A DNA stretch of 64,000 bases from JAOUGY01 sp963825585 (GCA_963825585.1 CAWGTX010000009.1:186001-250000); one strand, 5' to 3'; numbered from the stretch's first letter, positions 45,780-55,320 are shown. Translations and numbers: made by a program. The notes: generated by a model from the sequence alone, not told the origin.

Positions 45780-46001
45780 ATGGAACTGGGTCTGCTCGCA
45801 GTGGGAGCCGGGCTGGCCGTGGGGCTGGCTGCCCTGGCGACCGGCCTCGCCCAGGCACGGATCGGCTCGGCCGGCATCGGCGCCATCGCCGAGAAGCCCG
45901 AGCTCACCGGCCGGGTGATCCTCTTGGTCGCCATTCCGGAGACGTTGGTGATCCTCGGGTTCGCGGTGGCGGCGATGATCATCATCCTGTTGGGCGGCTG
46001 A
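45780..46001 (+). CDS. atpK: V/A-type ATPase subunit K (membrane rotor, c-type)
   Basis: A 73-residue, two-helix protein: helix 1 about residues 3-28, GSAGIGAIAEKPELTG as the polar loop, helix 2 about 45-70 with the ion-binding Glu in AIPETLVILGF. It is the short, single-hairpin form rather than the four-helix form of enterococcal NtpK. The sequence does not show a clear Na+ signature, so H+ is the default. It overlaps subunit E by one base (TGATG). Confidence 0.92.
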   Translation: MELGLLAVGAGLAVGLAALATGLAQARIGSAGIGAIAEKPELTGRVILLVAIPETLVILGFAVAAMIIILLGG

Positions 46002-46594
46002 TGGCCCTCGACGAAATCCTCGCCGCCATTTCCGAAGAGGCGGCAAAGGCGGCGGCCGACATCGCCTCCGATGCCGCCGCGCGGGCCGCAATCGTCGTCG
46101 ACGGCGCACGGTCCGACGCCGAGTCCGAGCGCCGGCGGCTGGCGTCGGGCCGGGACGATGCCGCCCGCCGCATCGCCGCCGCCATCGTCAACCGGGCGGG
46201 GCTGGAGGCCGACCGGGCGCTTCGTGCCGCCCAGGACGAGCTCTTCTCGGAAGTGCTGGCCGTCGTGGCCGAACGTCTGGCGGGGGTCAGGGGGTCGGAC
46301 GCGTACCCAGGGTTGTTCGAGCGATTGCTGATCGAGGCTCTGGACGCCCTCCCCGATGCGACCCGCATTGGCGTCGATCCCGCGGACCTGGCGACGGCGA
46401 GCCAAACGCTCGAGCGGCTGGGAAGACGTCTCTCGATCGAGAGTGCTGCTCCGTGCTGGGGTGGGATGACGATCTCCACCGATGACGGGCGCAGGGTGAT
46501 GAACACGCTCGAGTCGCGACTGGACAAGGCGCTCCCCACGCTGAGACGGCTGGCGGGAGGAATGTGCCCAGCATTGTTGAAAGGAGCGTCGTGA
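46001..46594 (+). CDS. atpE: V/A-type ATPase subunit E (peripheral stalk)
   Basis: A 197-residue stator subunit. The first 95 residues are a long Ala/Arg/Glu helix (SDAESERRRLASGRDDAARR) for coiled coil with the G/H-like protein. A compact C-terminal alpha/beta domain follows, with WGGMTISTDDGRRVMNTLESRL, the family's typical end block. Confidence 0.87.
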   Translation: MALDEILAAISEEAAKAAADIASDAAARAAIVVDGARSDAESERRRLASGRDDAARRIAAAIVNRAGLEADRALRAAQDELFSEVLAVVAERLAGVRGSDAYPGLFERLLIEALDALPDATRIGVDPADLATASQTLERLGRRLSIESAAPCWGGMTISTDDGRRVMNTLESRLDKALPTLRRLAGGMCPALLKGAS

Positions 46595-47640
46595 TCGGCT
46601 TCGAGTACGGCAACACCCGGATCCGTGCCCGTCGAACGCTCCTGTACGACCGATCGGCCTACGCCGACCTGCTGACGGCCACCGACGTGGACCAACTCAC
46701 GTCGATGTTGACAGCCGGACCCTATCGAGGTGACCTGGAGGCGGCGGCCGTGCGGATGTCGGGGCCGGGGCGGATCGACGCCGCCTTGTCGGCCCGTCTG
46801 GCCCGCGAGATCCGCCAGGTCCTCGGCTTCTATGGCGGTTCAACGGCTACCCGGCTAGCCGTGCTCGCCCGCCGATGGGACGTCCGCAACGTCGTGACCC
46901 TGGTGCGAGCCCTCGCCCGACGATCTGGGGGCACGACCCCGGTGCTGGAGTTGCCCGCCGCCGGGACGATGAGTGGTGCCGTGCTCGACGAGCTGGCGTC
47001 GCAGGGTGCACTGAGATCGATGCTGGACCTGCTCGTCACCTGGCGTCTCCCGAGCGGGCAGGTGGTCGGAGCGGTCCGCCGGGCCCTTCCCGATCTGGAG
47101 CGCAGCGGCGACCCGCTGTTGGTGGAGGCGGCGATCCAACGGGGGTTTGCCCTCGACGTCGGCGATGTCGTGGCGGAGCGACCCGACGATGCGCTGAGCC
47201 GGCAGCTCCGGGCCGAGGCCGACAAGGTCGACCTGTCGACGGTTGCCCGGCTGCGCCGGGCCCGGATCGGGGGAGAGCCGCTGCCCGACCTGGCGGAGGT
47301 GTGGCTCGGTACCGGTAGTGCCCACCTTCCGGCGCTGGTGTCGTTGGTGGTCGACGACGACCCGGGGCGGGTGATCGCCGATCTTGGACCTGTGCCTGCC
47401 GGAATGGCGGCGGCGGTTCGATCCTGGCTGATCCACGGCCAGGCCCCTCGCCTGGTCGATGATCTCGACCTGGCGCTGCTCGGGCTCGCCCGCAGAGCGG
47501 CCGTCGATGATCCGCTGGGAATCGGGGTACCGGTCGGTTACGTCTGGGAGCTGGAGAGCGAGGTCCGCAACCTGAGGCTGGTCGCCCGGGCCGTCGCCAA
47601 CCGGCTGGAAGACGTGGAAGATCGGATGCTGCTGCCATGA
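46591..47640 (+). CDS. atpC: V/A-type ATPase subunit C (d)
   Basis: A 349-residue, mostly helical funnel subunit joining the central shaft to the K ring. Blocks include YGNTRIRARRTLL at the start, RRWDVRNVVTLVRALARR (family: WDxxNIxxLxRA) and YVWELESEVRNLRLVARAVAN at the end. GTG at 46591 follows AAGGAGC and overlaps the subunit E stop. Confidence 0.9.
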   Translation: MIGFEYGNTRIRARRTLLYDRSAYADLLTATDVDQLTSMLTAGPYRGDLEAAAVRMSGPGRIDAALSARLAREIRQVLGFYGGSTATRLAVLARRWDVRNVVTLVRALARRSGGTTPVLELPAAGTMSGAVLDELASQGALRSMLDLLVTWRLPSGQVVGAVRRALPDLERSGDPLLVEAAIQRGFALDVGDVVAERPDDALSRQLRAEADKVDLSTVARLRRARIGGEPLPDLAEVWLGTGSAHLPALVSLVVDDDPGRVIADLGPVPAGMAAAVRSWLIHGQAPRLVDDLDLALLGLARRAAVDDPLGIGVPVGYVWELESEVRNLRLVARAVANRLEDVEDRMLLP

Positions 47641-47990
47641 GATCTGAACGCGCCGGCCGTCTCATCATCGTTCCGCCCCCTGAGCTGGAGGGCGGGTTCC
47701 TCCTGGCCGGGGTGGAGGTCAAACGACCGACGGATCCTCAGGCCGTCGCCGATTTCCTGGACCAACTCGTGAACGAACGTATGGAAGGAGTGGTGGCGGT
47801 CCACGAGCCCTTCCTGGCCGCATTGCCGGCTGAACGGAGGCAGCGATTCGACCACTCCCTCACCCCGGTGATCGTCACGCTTCCCGCCGGGATGGAGTGC
47901 GAGGACGAGGCCGGCCGCCGTGCCCGGCTGTTGGATCGGCTCCAACGAGCCATCGGGTTCCAGGTGACCTTCGATGGGAGGCAGTCGTGA
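47637..47990 (+). CDS. atpF: V/A-type ATPase subunit F
   Basis: A 117-residue central-stalk subunit with FLLAGVEVKRP, VVAVHEPFLAAL and SLTPVIVTLP, matching the F subunit's Rossmann-like core (family: TGFxLAGV and PVIxxIP). It overlaps both neighbours by 4 bases. Confidence 0.85.
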   Translation: MRSERAGRLIIVPPPELEGGFLLAGVEVKRPTDPQAVADFLDQLVNERMEGVVAVHEPFLAALPAERRQRFDHSLTPVIVTLPAGMECEDEAGRRARLLDRLQRAIGFQVTFDGRQS

Positions 47991-49732
47991 GCGGCGGACG
48001 AGTGGTCAGGGTTGCGGGGCCGGTGGTGGTGGCGGAGGGGCTGACGGAGACACGTCTCTACAACGTGGTGCGGGTGGGTCGGCGGCGGCTGGTCGGCGAG
48101 GTGATCAAGTTGAGCGGAACCCAGGCAGTGATCCAGGTGTACGAGGACACCGGAGGCCTCCAGGTGGGTTCCGACGTCGAGGACACCGGTGCGCCATTCG
48201 ACGTCGAGCTCGGTCCCGGCCTGGTGGGCGGTATCTTCGACGGGGTGCAGCGGGCACTCCCCGCCCTCGCCGGTGATGGGGACCGGCCCTTCGCTCGCCC
48301 ATTCCTACGACGTGGCATCGAGGTCCCTTCTCTCGACCGCGCCCGCCGCTACCTGGTGCAGCCGGCAGTCGAGGTGGGAGCCGTGGTGGCGGAAGGCGAC
48401 GTGGTTGCGACCGCACCCGAAACCCCTGCCATCGAACACCGGATCATGGTCCCGGGTGGTCGTGGCGGGACCATCACCGCGGTGATGAGCGGATCGTTGA
48501 CGGTGGAGGACGTGGTGGTGGAGATCGACGGGCAGCCACTCACGATGGTCGCCAGGTGGCCGGTTCGACGACGACGCCCACACCGCCGGCGCCTCGATCC
48601 CACTGCGCCGCTCGTCACCGGTCAGCGGATCGTCGACACCCTCTTCCCGGTGGCGCGAGGAGGAAGCGCCACCATCCCCGGCGGGTTCGGAACCGGCAAG
48701 ACGGTTCACGAACAGACCCTGGCCAAGTGGTCCGACGCAGACGTCATCGTCTATGTCGGATGCGGCGAGCGTGGAAACGAACTGGCCGAGGTGCTGGAGG
48801 AGTTCCCACGTCTCGTCGATCCCCGCACCGGATCCACCCTGATGGACCGAACCATCCTCATCGCCAACACCTCCAACATGCCGGTGGCGGCTCGCGAGGC
48901 GAGCATCTACACCGCCATCACCATCGCCGAGTACTACCGGGACCAGGGCTACGACGTGGCGCTGATGGCCGATTCGACGTCCCGCTGGGGAGAGGCATTG
49001 CGCGAGGTCTCCTCCCGGCTGGAGGAGATGCCCGGGGAAGAGGGATACCCGGCGTACCTCCCGTCCCGGTTGGCGGAGTTCTACGAACGGGCCGGAGCCG
49101 TCGAGGCGCTCGGAGCGCCTGCCCGCACCGGCTCGGTCACCGTGGTGGGTGCGGTGTCACCGCCGGGAGGTGACTTCTCCGAGCCGGTCACCCAGTACAG
49201 CCTCCGGTTGGCAGGGACCTTCTGGGCGCTCGACCCGGATCTGGCACGGCGCCGGCACTATCCGGCGATCCACTGGACCCGCAGCTACAGCCTCTACGAG
49301 TTGGGCGAGTGGTTCGACCGGGCGGTGGCACCCGACTTCGATGAGCAGCGGCGCTGGGCGCTGGAGTTGCTCGGGGTGGAGGAAGAGTTGCAGAGCATCG
49401 TCCGGCTCCTCGGGGTAGATGTTCTCGCCCCTGTCGAACGGGTCACCTTCCACACCGGCCGGCTGCTCCGCGAGGACTTCCTCCAGCAATCGGCGTTCGA
49501 CCCGGTGGACGCCTTCTGCCCGCTGGTCAAACAGTACTGGATGCTGGCGGTGATCCGTCGCACCCACCGGCTCACCACCGCCGCCGCCGCCGACGGCGTG
49601 GATCCCGATGCGATCCTGTCGCTGCCGGCTCTGGCCGGCATCGGGCGCATGCGCGACTGGCCCGCCGACGAGGCCGGGAACCGGGCCGGCGACCTGATCG
49701 CTGCCATCGAACGTGAGGTGGCGTCGCTGTGA
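47987..49732 (+). CDS. atpA: V/A-type ATPase catalytic subunit A
   Basis: A 581-residue catalytic subunit. It starts with the barrel domain (GRVVRVAGPVVVAEGL), then the non-homologous insert typical of A subunits, then the P-loop GGFGTGKT (family GPFGSGKT), the arm YVGCGERGNELAEVLEEFP and the ADSTSRWGEALRE motif. All nucleotide-binding elements are present, so it should be active. GTG at 47987 overlaps subunit F. Confidence 0.95.
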   Translation: MSGGRVVRVAGPVVVAEGLTETRLYNVVRVGRRRLVGEVIKLSGTQAVIQVYEDTGGLQVGSDVEDTGAPFDVELGPGLVGGIFDGVQRALPALAGDGDRPFARPFLRRGIEVPSLDRARRYLVQPAVEVGAVVAEGDVVATAPETPAIEHRIMVPGGRGGTITAVMSGSLTVEDVVVEIDGQPLTMVARWPVRRRRPHRRRLDPTAPLVTGQRIVDTLFPVARGGSATIPGGFGTGKTVHEQTLAKWSDADVIVYVGCGERGNELAEVLEEFPRLVDPRTGSTLMDRTILIANTSNMPVAAREASIYTAITIAEYYRDQGYDVALMADSTSRWGEALREVSSRLEEMPGEEGYPAYLPSRLAEFYERAGAVEALGAPARTGSVTVVGAVSPPGGDFSEPVTQYSLRLAGTFWALDPDLARRRHYPAIHWTRSYSLYELGEWFDRAVAPDFDEQRRWALELLGVEEELQSIVRLLGVDVLAPVERVTFHTGRLLREDFLQQSAFDPVDAFCPLVKQYWMLAVIRRTHRLTTAAAADGVDPDAILSLPALAGIGRMRDWPADEAGNRAGDLIAAIEREVASL

Positions 49733-51138
49733 GCCTTCGCCGTGGGCTGCACACCGTCGAGCTCGGCACCGTGTCGTACGTGTCGGGGCCGCTGATCTTC
49801 GTCGACCGGGCGTTGGGCGTTCATGCCGGTGAGGTCGTGGACGTCGTGAGCCCCGACGGTGACATCCGGACAGGACAGGTGCTCGAGATCGACGGGGCGC
49901 GAGCGGTGATCGAGGTGTTCGCCGGCACCAGAGGACTCGACGTCCTCAAGACCCGGGTGAGGCTCGGAGGGGATTCCGCTCGTCTCGGGGTGGGCGTCGG
50001 CTTGCTGGGCCGCATCCTCGACGGTTCCGGGCGCCCCATAGACGGTGGCCCCGAAGTCATGCCCGAGGAGTTCTGGGACGTGAACGGCCTGCCCATCAAC
50101 CCGGCCGCCCGGCGCTACCCGTCCGAGTTCATCGAGACCGGTGTGTCGACCATCGACGGCCTCAACACGTTGGTGCGCGGTCAGAAGCTCCCCATCTTCT
50201 CCGGTTTCGGGCTCCCGGCGGGCCGACTCGCCACCGACATCGCCGCCCAGGCCAGGGTCACGGGAGCCGAACACGACGAGTTCGTGGTGGTGTTCGCAGC
50301 CATGGGTACCACCCAACGGGAGGCCGCCTACTTCCGGCGTCGTCTGGAGGAGGGGGGCCGGCTCGGCCAGACCGTGTTCTTCCTGAACCTGGCCGACGAC
50401 CCCACCATCGAACGGCTGCTGACACCTCGGCTGGCGCTCACCGCCGCCGAGTTCCTGGCGTTCGAGCGCGGCCGACACGTGCTGGTGATCCTCACCGACA
50501 TGACCAACTACGCCGAGGCGCTGCGCGAGGTCTCGACCGCTCGCGAGGAGGTGCCCGGACGGCGCGGTTTCCCCGGGTACATGTACACCGACCTGGCATC
50601 GATCTTCGAACGGGCCGGCCGGCTCCACGACCACACTGGCTCTGTGACCCAGCTGGTGATCCTGTCGATGCCCGACGATGACATCACCCATCCCATCCCC
50701 GACCTGGCGGGCTACATCACCGAGGGACAGATCGTGCTGTCCCGTGAGCTGCATCGCCGGGGCATCTACCCACCGGTGGACGTGCTCCCCAGCCTGAGTC
50801 GGCTCATGAGTGGAGGCATCGGCGAGGGGAGGACCCGCCCGGATCACCGGGCGATCGCCGACCAGGTCTACTCGTTCTACGCCCAGGGGCGGGATCTGCG
50901 CCAACTGGTGGCCATCGTCGGCGAGGCGAGCCTCGGTGAGCAGGACCGGCGGATGCTCGACTTCGCCCGGGAGTTCGAGGAGCGATTCGTGAGCCAGCGG
51001 GAGCGGCGAAGCCTCGACGACACGCTGGATCTGGCCTGGGACCTGCTGGAGGTCTTCCCCGAATCCGAGCTCAAGCGGATCCCGACGGCGTTTCTGGCTC
51101 GACTGCGCAGCCAGGAGCCTCCGGCTGGGAAGCCCTGA
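49729..51138 (+). CDS. atpB: V/A-type ATPase subunit B (regulatory/non-catalytic)
   Basis: A 469-residue subunit without a P-loop lysine motif, as normal for B (SGFGLPAGRLATDIAAQA at that place). Other blocks are LLGRILDGSGRPIDGGP, VLVILTDMTNYAEALREVS, RRGFPGYMYTDLA and PSLSRLMSGGIGEG. Last gene of the nine-gene operon D-G/H-I-K-E-C-F-A-B. Convergent with coxS; 39 bases separate the stops. Confidence 0.95.
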   Translation: MSLRRGLHTVELGTVSYVSGPLIFVDRALGVHAGEVVDVVSPDGDIRTGQVLEIDGARAVIEVFAGTRGLDVLKTRVRLGGDSARLGVGVGLLGRILDGSGRPIDGGPEVMPEEFWDVNGLPINPAARRYPSEFIETGVSTIDGLNTLVRGQKLPIFSGFGLPAGRLATDIAAQARVTGAEHDEFVVVFAAMGTTQREAAYFRRRLEEGGRLGQTVFFLNLADDPTIERLLTPRLALTAAEFLAFERGRHVLVILTDMTNYAEALREVSTAREEVPGRRGFPGYMYTDLASIFERAGRLHDHTGSVTQLVILSMPDDDITHPIPDLAGYITEGQIVLSRELHRRGIYPPVDVLPSLSRLMSGGIGEGRTRPDHRAIADQVYSFYAQGRDLRQLVAIVGEASLGEQDRRMLDFAREFEERFVSQRERRSLDDTLDLAWDLLEVFPESELKRIPTAFLARLRSQEPPAGKP

Positions 51139-51177
51139 TTCGATCATGCCTGCGCCACGCCGGAAGCGCCAGGGCGA

Positions 51178-51639
51178 TCAGGTGTCGATGATGGACCTCA
51201 CCGCCCGCACGATGCCGTCGTAGCCTGTGCAGCGGCACAGGTTGCCCGACAGGGCGATCCGGATCTCGTCCTCGGTGGGGTCGGGGTTCGATTCGAGCAG
51301 TGCCGTCGCCGAGATGAGCATCCCGGGGGTGCAGAACCCGCACTGGACGCCCCCCGCCACCAGGAACGCCTCCTGGAGGGGGGTGAGTTGGTCGGTGTTG
51401 GTGAGGCCTTCAACGGTGGTGACGTCGTAGCCGTCCGCCATCACCGCCAGGTAGGAGCACGAGTTCACCGGACGCCCGTCGATGAGCATCATGCATGCGC
51501 CGCATTCGGAGTCGTCGCATCCCTCCTTGGAGCCGGTGAGTCCGACCTGATCGCGCACGGTGTGCAGCAGGCTGGCGTGTGCGTCGACATCGACCGGGTA
51601 GGGGATGCCGTTGACGACGAGGGTGATGGGATAGGACAT
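51178..51639 (-). CDS. coxS: CoxS-type [2Fe-2S] subunit of molybdenum hydroxylase
   Basis: A 153-residue subunit with two [2Fe-2S] domains. The N-terminal ferredoxin set is GCDDSECGACMMLIDGRPVNSC, seen as C in EGC, ECGAC and NSC. The C-terminal helical set is CGFCTPGM and LCRCTGY. The start at 51639 has GGGAG before it; a longer frame upstream is not family-like. It transfers electrons from the Mo centre to FAD. Last gene of a coxL-coxM-coxS order on the minus strand. Confidence 0.93.
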   Translation of the reverse strand: MSYPITLVVNGIPYPVDVDAHASLLHTVRDQVGLTGSKEGCDDSECGACMMLIDGRPVNSCSYLAVMADGYDVTTVEGLTNTDQLTPLQEAFLVAGGVQCGFCTPGMLISATALLESNPDPTEDEIRIALSGNLCRCTGYDGIVRAVRSIIDT

Positions 51640-51640
51640 G

Positions 51641-52544
51641 TCAACTCCCGTAGGTGGATTCGCTTGCGGGTATGGCGACGGCACCACCGGTGGCCCGGGT
51701 GAGGGCCACCTGGATGGCCCGACGGGCGATCACGCCGGCCATCGCCCTCCGGTAGTCGGCCGAGGCGCGTACGTCGGAGATCGGACGGGCGGCTTCGGCA
51801 ACTGCTTCGGCGGCTTCTGCGACGGCCCGGGCCGCGTCGGGGGCCTGGCCCACCAGCAATGACTCGGCCTCGGGAATGCGGTGGATCACCGGCGCCAGGG
51901 CGGTGATGGCGATCCGGGCGTCGGTGATGACCCCGTCCGTGACCGTGACCAGGGCGGCTGCTCCAACGACGGCGATCTCCATCTGGCGTCGATACTGCAG
52001 TCGGACATACGAGCTGCCCGAACCGAGTGCCGGTATCGGGATCTCCACCGCCACCAACAGCTCGTTGGGTGAGGCGACGGTGCTGCCCGGCCCCGTCCAC
52101 AGTTGGTCGAGCGCCACGCTGCGCGGTACCTGTGGGGCCACGCAATTCCACCACGGCGCCCATGCACAACAGGGGCGCCCCGGTGTCCATGGCGGGTGAG
52201 GCGTTCATCACGTTCCCGCCGATGGTGCCGTTGGCCCGGGTGGCGTGCGACCCGACGATGGCCGAGGCGTCGGCCAGACCGGTGTAGCGCTTCCGGATAC
52301 TCGGATGCGACACGATGGCGGCGTGGGTGACGAGAGCGCCGAGGCGGAGCCCGTCGCTGCCGTCCGACACCTCGTGCAACTCGTCGATGCGGTGGATTCC
52401 CACCAGGGACTCGGGCAGCGGCTTCTTGCCCTGCCGTGAGCCGACCACCAGATCGGTCCCACCCGCCACCGGACGGGCCCCGGTGGCCAGGGCGTCGACC
52501 GCCTCGGAGACGGTGGTGGCGTTCACATAGGTGGCCACGATCAC
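51641..52544 (-). CDS. coxM: CoxM-type FAD-binding subunit, apparent frameshift at 52134-52137
   Basis: A 300-residue protein when one base of a G4 run is dropped at 52134-52137. Upstream part: GGTDLVVGSRQGKKPLPESL (FAD binding), GALVTHAAI and GGNVMNASPAMDT. The chain then changes frame at VVELRGP and continues as QVPRSVALDQLWTGPG, the usual CoxM order. The end has the CO-dehydrogenase flavoprotein C-terminal domain. GTG at 52544 overlaps the coxL stop, and the stop is one base from coxS. Confidence 0.85.
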
Positions 52545-54823
52545 ACCTCCCCTGCGGTGGTGTGCATCGCCGCCCACACCCGTTCCGGGGTCATGGGGAG
52601 CTGGTCGACGTGACGGCCGATCAGTTTGGCGATGGCATTGCCGATGGCGCCCGGGGTGGGGACGCTCGGTGGCTCCCCGACACCCTTCGAGCCTTTCGGT
52701 CCGGCGTTGGCTGTCTCGACCTCGATCCAGCGGATGTCGATCTTGGGGGCATCCGACATGGTCTGCAGCTTGTAGTCGAGCAGCCCCGGGTTCCGCTGAC
52801 GTCCATCGTCGTCGAACCAGGTGGCCTCCGAGAGCGCCTGGCCGATGCCCATCATCACCCCGCCGTACACCTGTCCGTCGGCTCCCATCCTGTTGATGAT
52901 CACACCTGAGTCGTGGGCCGCCGCGAACTCGAGCACCCGCACCACGCCGGTGGCGCGGTCGAGCTTGACGCGGGCGGCGTGGGTGATGAGTTGTGGTGCG
53001 AGGAACGACTCGAGTCCGAGCCGGCCCACGCAGGCGGAGGCGTCGACCTCGGGTGCTTCGGGCACATCGCCCGAGCCTTTGCCGAGGATCGGCTCACCGG
53101 TTCCGCACAGTTGGGCGATCGTCACCCCGTCCCCCGGTGAACCCTTCACCCGCACGATTCCATCGACCAGTTCGAGGTCGGCTCGGTCGGCCTCCAACTC
53201 CTCGGCCGCCATGTCGAGCAGCTTCTCGCGCACTTCCTTGGCAGCTTCCATGACCGCACGGCCGTTGTTGAAGGTGGTCTGGCTGCCCGACGAGCCCATG
53301 TCCCAGGGTCCGGCGTCGGTGTCCTGGTAGACGAGGGCAAAGTCGTCAGGGGCCATCCCCAACACCTCGGCGGCGAGGAGCGGCAAACCCATCACGGCCC
53401 CGGTGCCGGACTCCATCGCCCCGGTGACGATGACGCCGGTGCCGTCGGCGTTGAGCTTGACGTAGGCGCCCGAGGACGATCCGAAGCAGGGCCACCATCC
53501 GCACGCGACGCCGATCGCCTCGTCCTCCGGGAGTTCCTGGTCGTAGCCGATCATCTCGAGGGCGGCTTCGAGCGTTCGCTTGGCGCCGATCGGTTCGAAG
53601 ATCTGACCCGTGGGCCCTTCGTCCCCCTCGTCGATGAGCGTCCGCCGGCGTAACTCGGCCGGGTCCATCCCGATGGCTTTCGCCACCTCGTCCATGTGCT
53701 GTTCGAGGGCCCAGCAGGTCTGAGGGGCGGTAGGGGCGCGGATCGAACTCGACGGCTGATTGGTGGAGTAGTTCAGGTAGGCGTCGATACCGATCGTGTC
53801 GATCTTGTACGGCCCGCAGGCGTGCATCGCTGCCAGTTGGGCGAAGAAGCCGCCCTCCCCACAGTACGCACCCTTGTCGAGCACCAGGGTGCCGCGGCGG
53901 GCGACGAGCCGGCCGTCCCTGGTCACACCGGTTTCGAGCTCGATCACCATTCCTTCGCGACGGTGGTCAGGGGCGAGGAACTCCTCCTGGCGGGAGAACA
54001 CCAGCTTCACCGGCCGCCGGGACGCCCGGGCGAGGGCTGCAACGTGAGCCTCGAAGTGAAAATCGCACTTGGAGCCGAACCCGCCGCCGAGCAGCGGAAC
54101 GATGATGCGGACGTGCGACTCGGGCAGTCCCAGCGTGTGGGCCACGCCCGACCGGGCGGCAAAAGGAACCTGGGTCGACGACCACACCGTGACCCGGTCG
54201 CCCTGCCACTCGGCGATGATCGCCCGCGGCTCGATCGGGGCCCCCTGTGATGCCTCCGAGACGTAGCGGCCTTTCACCACCACCTCGGCGGTGGCGATGG
54301 CGGCGTCGGCATCACCCTTCACGATCGAGGAGTGGCCGAGCACGTTGGACGTGCGGTCGAGGTTCTCGTCGGCCTCGTAGCCCTCCCACCCCTCGTGCAC
54401 CAGCGGCGCTCCTTCGGCCATGTTGGCGACGAAGTCGGGCAGGGGAGCGAGCACCTCGTACTCGACCGTGATGAGCGACACCGCGGTGCGGGCGATGGCG
54501 GCGGTGCGGGCGGCGACGGCGGCGATGATGTCGCCCTCCCAGCGGACCTTCTCCTTGGCGAACAGCCGCCGGTCCTGGACCATCCCGCCGTAGAGCACAT
54601 CGGGCACGTCCTCATGGGTGAGCACGGCGAACACTCCGGGCAGGGCACGTGCCGCGCTCGTATCGATGCCCAGGATGCGCGCATGCGGATGGTCGGCGTA
54701 GCGGAACGCCGCCTGCAGCTCTCCAGTCCGGGTCAGGTCGGCGGTGTAGCGCCCCACCCCCGTCACCTTCTCCTTGCCATCCGGCCGTATGAACGGCTTG
54801 GTGCGTTCCTCTGCGATCGTCAC
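52541..54823 (-). CDS. coxL: CoxL-type molybdopterin subunit (xanthine dehydrogenase superfamily)
   Basis: A 760-residue catalytic subunit. Visible are VTGVGRYTADL at the start, LGGGFGSKCDFHFEAHVAALA (first Mo-cofactor contact), SSSIRAPTAPQTCWALE in the active-site loop and the catalytic Glu in GSKGVGEPPSVPTPGAI. The AYxCSFR loop of true form I aerobic CO dehydrogenase is absent, so this is a form II-like enzyme or a hydroxylase of a heterocycle or aldehyde. The symbol is by family only. The start at 54823 gives the normal N-terminus. Confidence 0.9.
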   Translation of the reverse strand: MTIAEERTKPFIRPDGKEKVTGVGRYTADLTRTGELQAAFRYADHPHARILGIDTSAARALPGVFAVLTHEDVPDVLYGGMVQDRRLFAKEKVRWEGDIIAAVAARTAAIARTAVSLITVEYEVLAPLPDFVANMAEGAPLVHEGWEGYEADENLDRTSNVLGHSSIVKGDADAAIATAEVVVKGRYVSEASQGAPIEPRAIIAEWQGDRVTVWSSTQVPFAARSGVAHTLGLPESHVRIIVPLLGGGFGSKCDFHFEAHVAALARASRRPVKLVFSRQEEFLAPDHRREGMVIELETGVTRDGRLVARRGTLVLDKGAYCGEGGFFAQLAAMHACGPYKIDTIGIDAYLNYSTNQPSSSIRAPTAPQTCWALEQHMDEVAKAIGMDPAELRRRTLIDEGDEGPTGQIFEPIGAKRTLEAALEMIGYDQELPEDEAIGVACGWWPCFGSSSGAYVKLNADGTGVIVTGAMESGTGAVMGLPLLAAEVLGMAPDDFALVYQDTDAGPWDMGSSGSQTTFNNGRAVMEAAKEVREKLLDMAAEELEADRADLELVDGIVRVKGSPGDGVTIAQLCGTGEPILGKGSGDVPEAPEVDASACVGRLGLESFLAPQLITHAARVKLDRATGVVRVLEFAAAHDSGVIINRMGADGQVYGGVMMGIGQALSEATWFDDDGRQRNPGLLDYKLQTMSDAPKIDIRWIEVETANAGPKGSKGVGEPPSVPTPGAIGNAIAKLIGRHVDQLPMTPERVWAAMHTTAGEV

Positions 54824-54886
54824 GTTCCTACCTCACATCGGTCGTCGACTGCATGCTGCCACACGCCCGAGCTACGAGCTGCTTTG

Positions 54887-55320
54887 ATGCCCAGGGGGGA
54901 CGACCCCCCTTCGACCCCCCGCCGGTGATGCCCAGGGGGGACGAGCCCCGCCTTCGCAGCCCGGGCGGCCGGACCGGTGGTGTGTCTCGGCCGCGGCTTC
55001 CGGTCCGTCTCCTCCGCCTTCCTGATGCCCAGGGGGGACGACCTCGACCCCCCGCCGGTGATGCCCAGGGGGGACGACCCCCCTTCGACCCCCCGCCGGT
55101 GCTCGTGGCGCAGCTCTCGTGTGGCTGGCCGGGGGTGTGGACCGGTGGTGTGTCTCGGCCGCCACGTTCAACGGCTTCCGGTCCGTTCCTCCGCCTTCCT
55201 CTGATGCCGGGGGACGACCCTCCTTCGACCCCCCGCCGGTGATGCCCAGGGGGGACGACCCCCCTTCGACCCCCCGCCGGTGCTCGTGGCGCAGCTCTCG
55301 TGTGGCTGGCCGGGGGTGTG
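54887..55320. repeat. Cluster of hairpin-bearing repeats, inverse of those at 36238
   Basis: Seven copies of a GATGCC(CA)GGGGGG-type segment lie at about 54887, 54927, 55023, 55061, 55203, 55241 and nearby, most followed by TTCGACCCCCCGCCGGTG. They form AGGGGGG-ACGA-CCCCCCT hairpins. Two longer identical stretches (CGTGGCGCAGCTCTCGTG) start at 55103 and 55285. The whole is the reverse complement of the unit at 36238-36790. It fills most of the 570-bp gap 54824-55393; no gene is supported. Confidence 0.85.
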
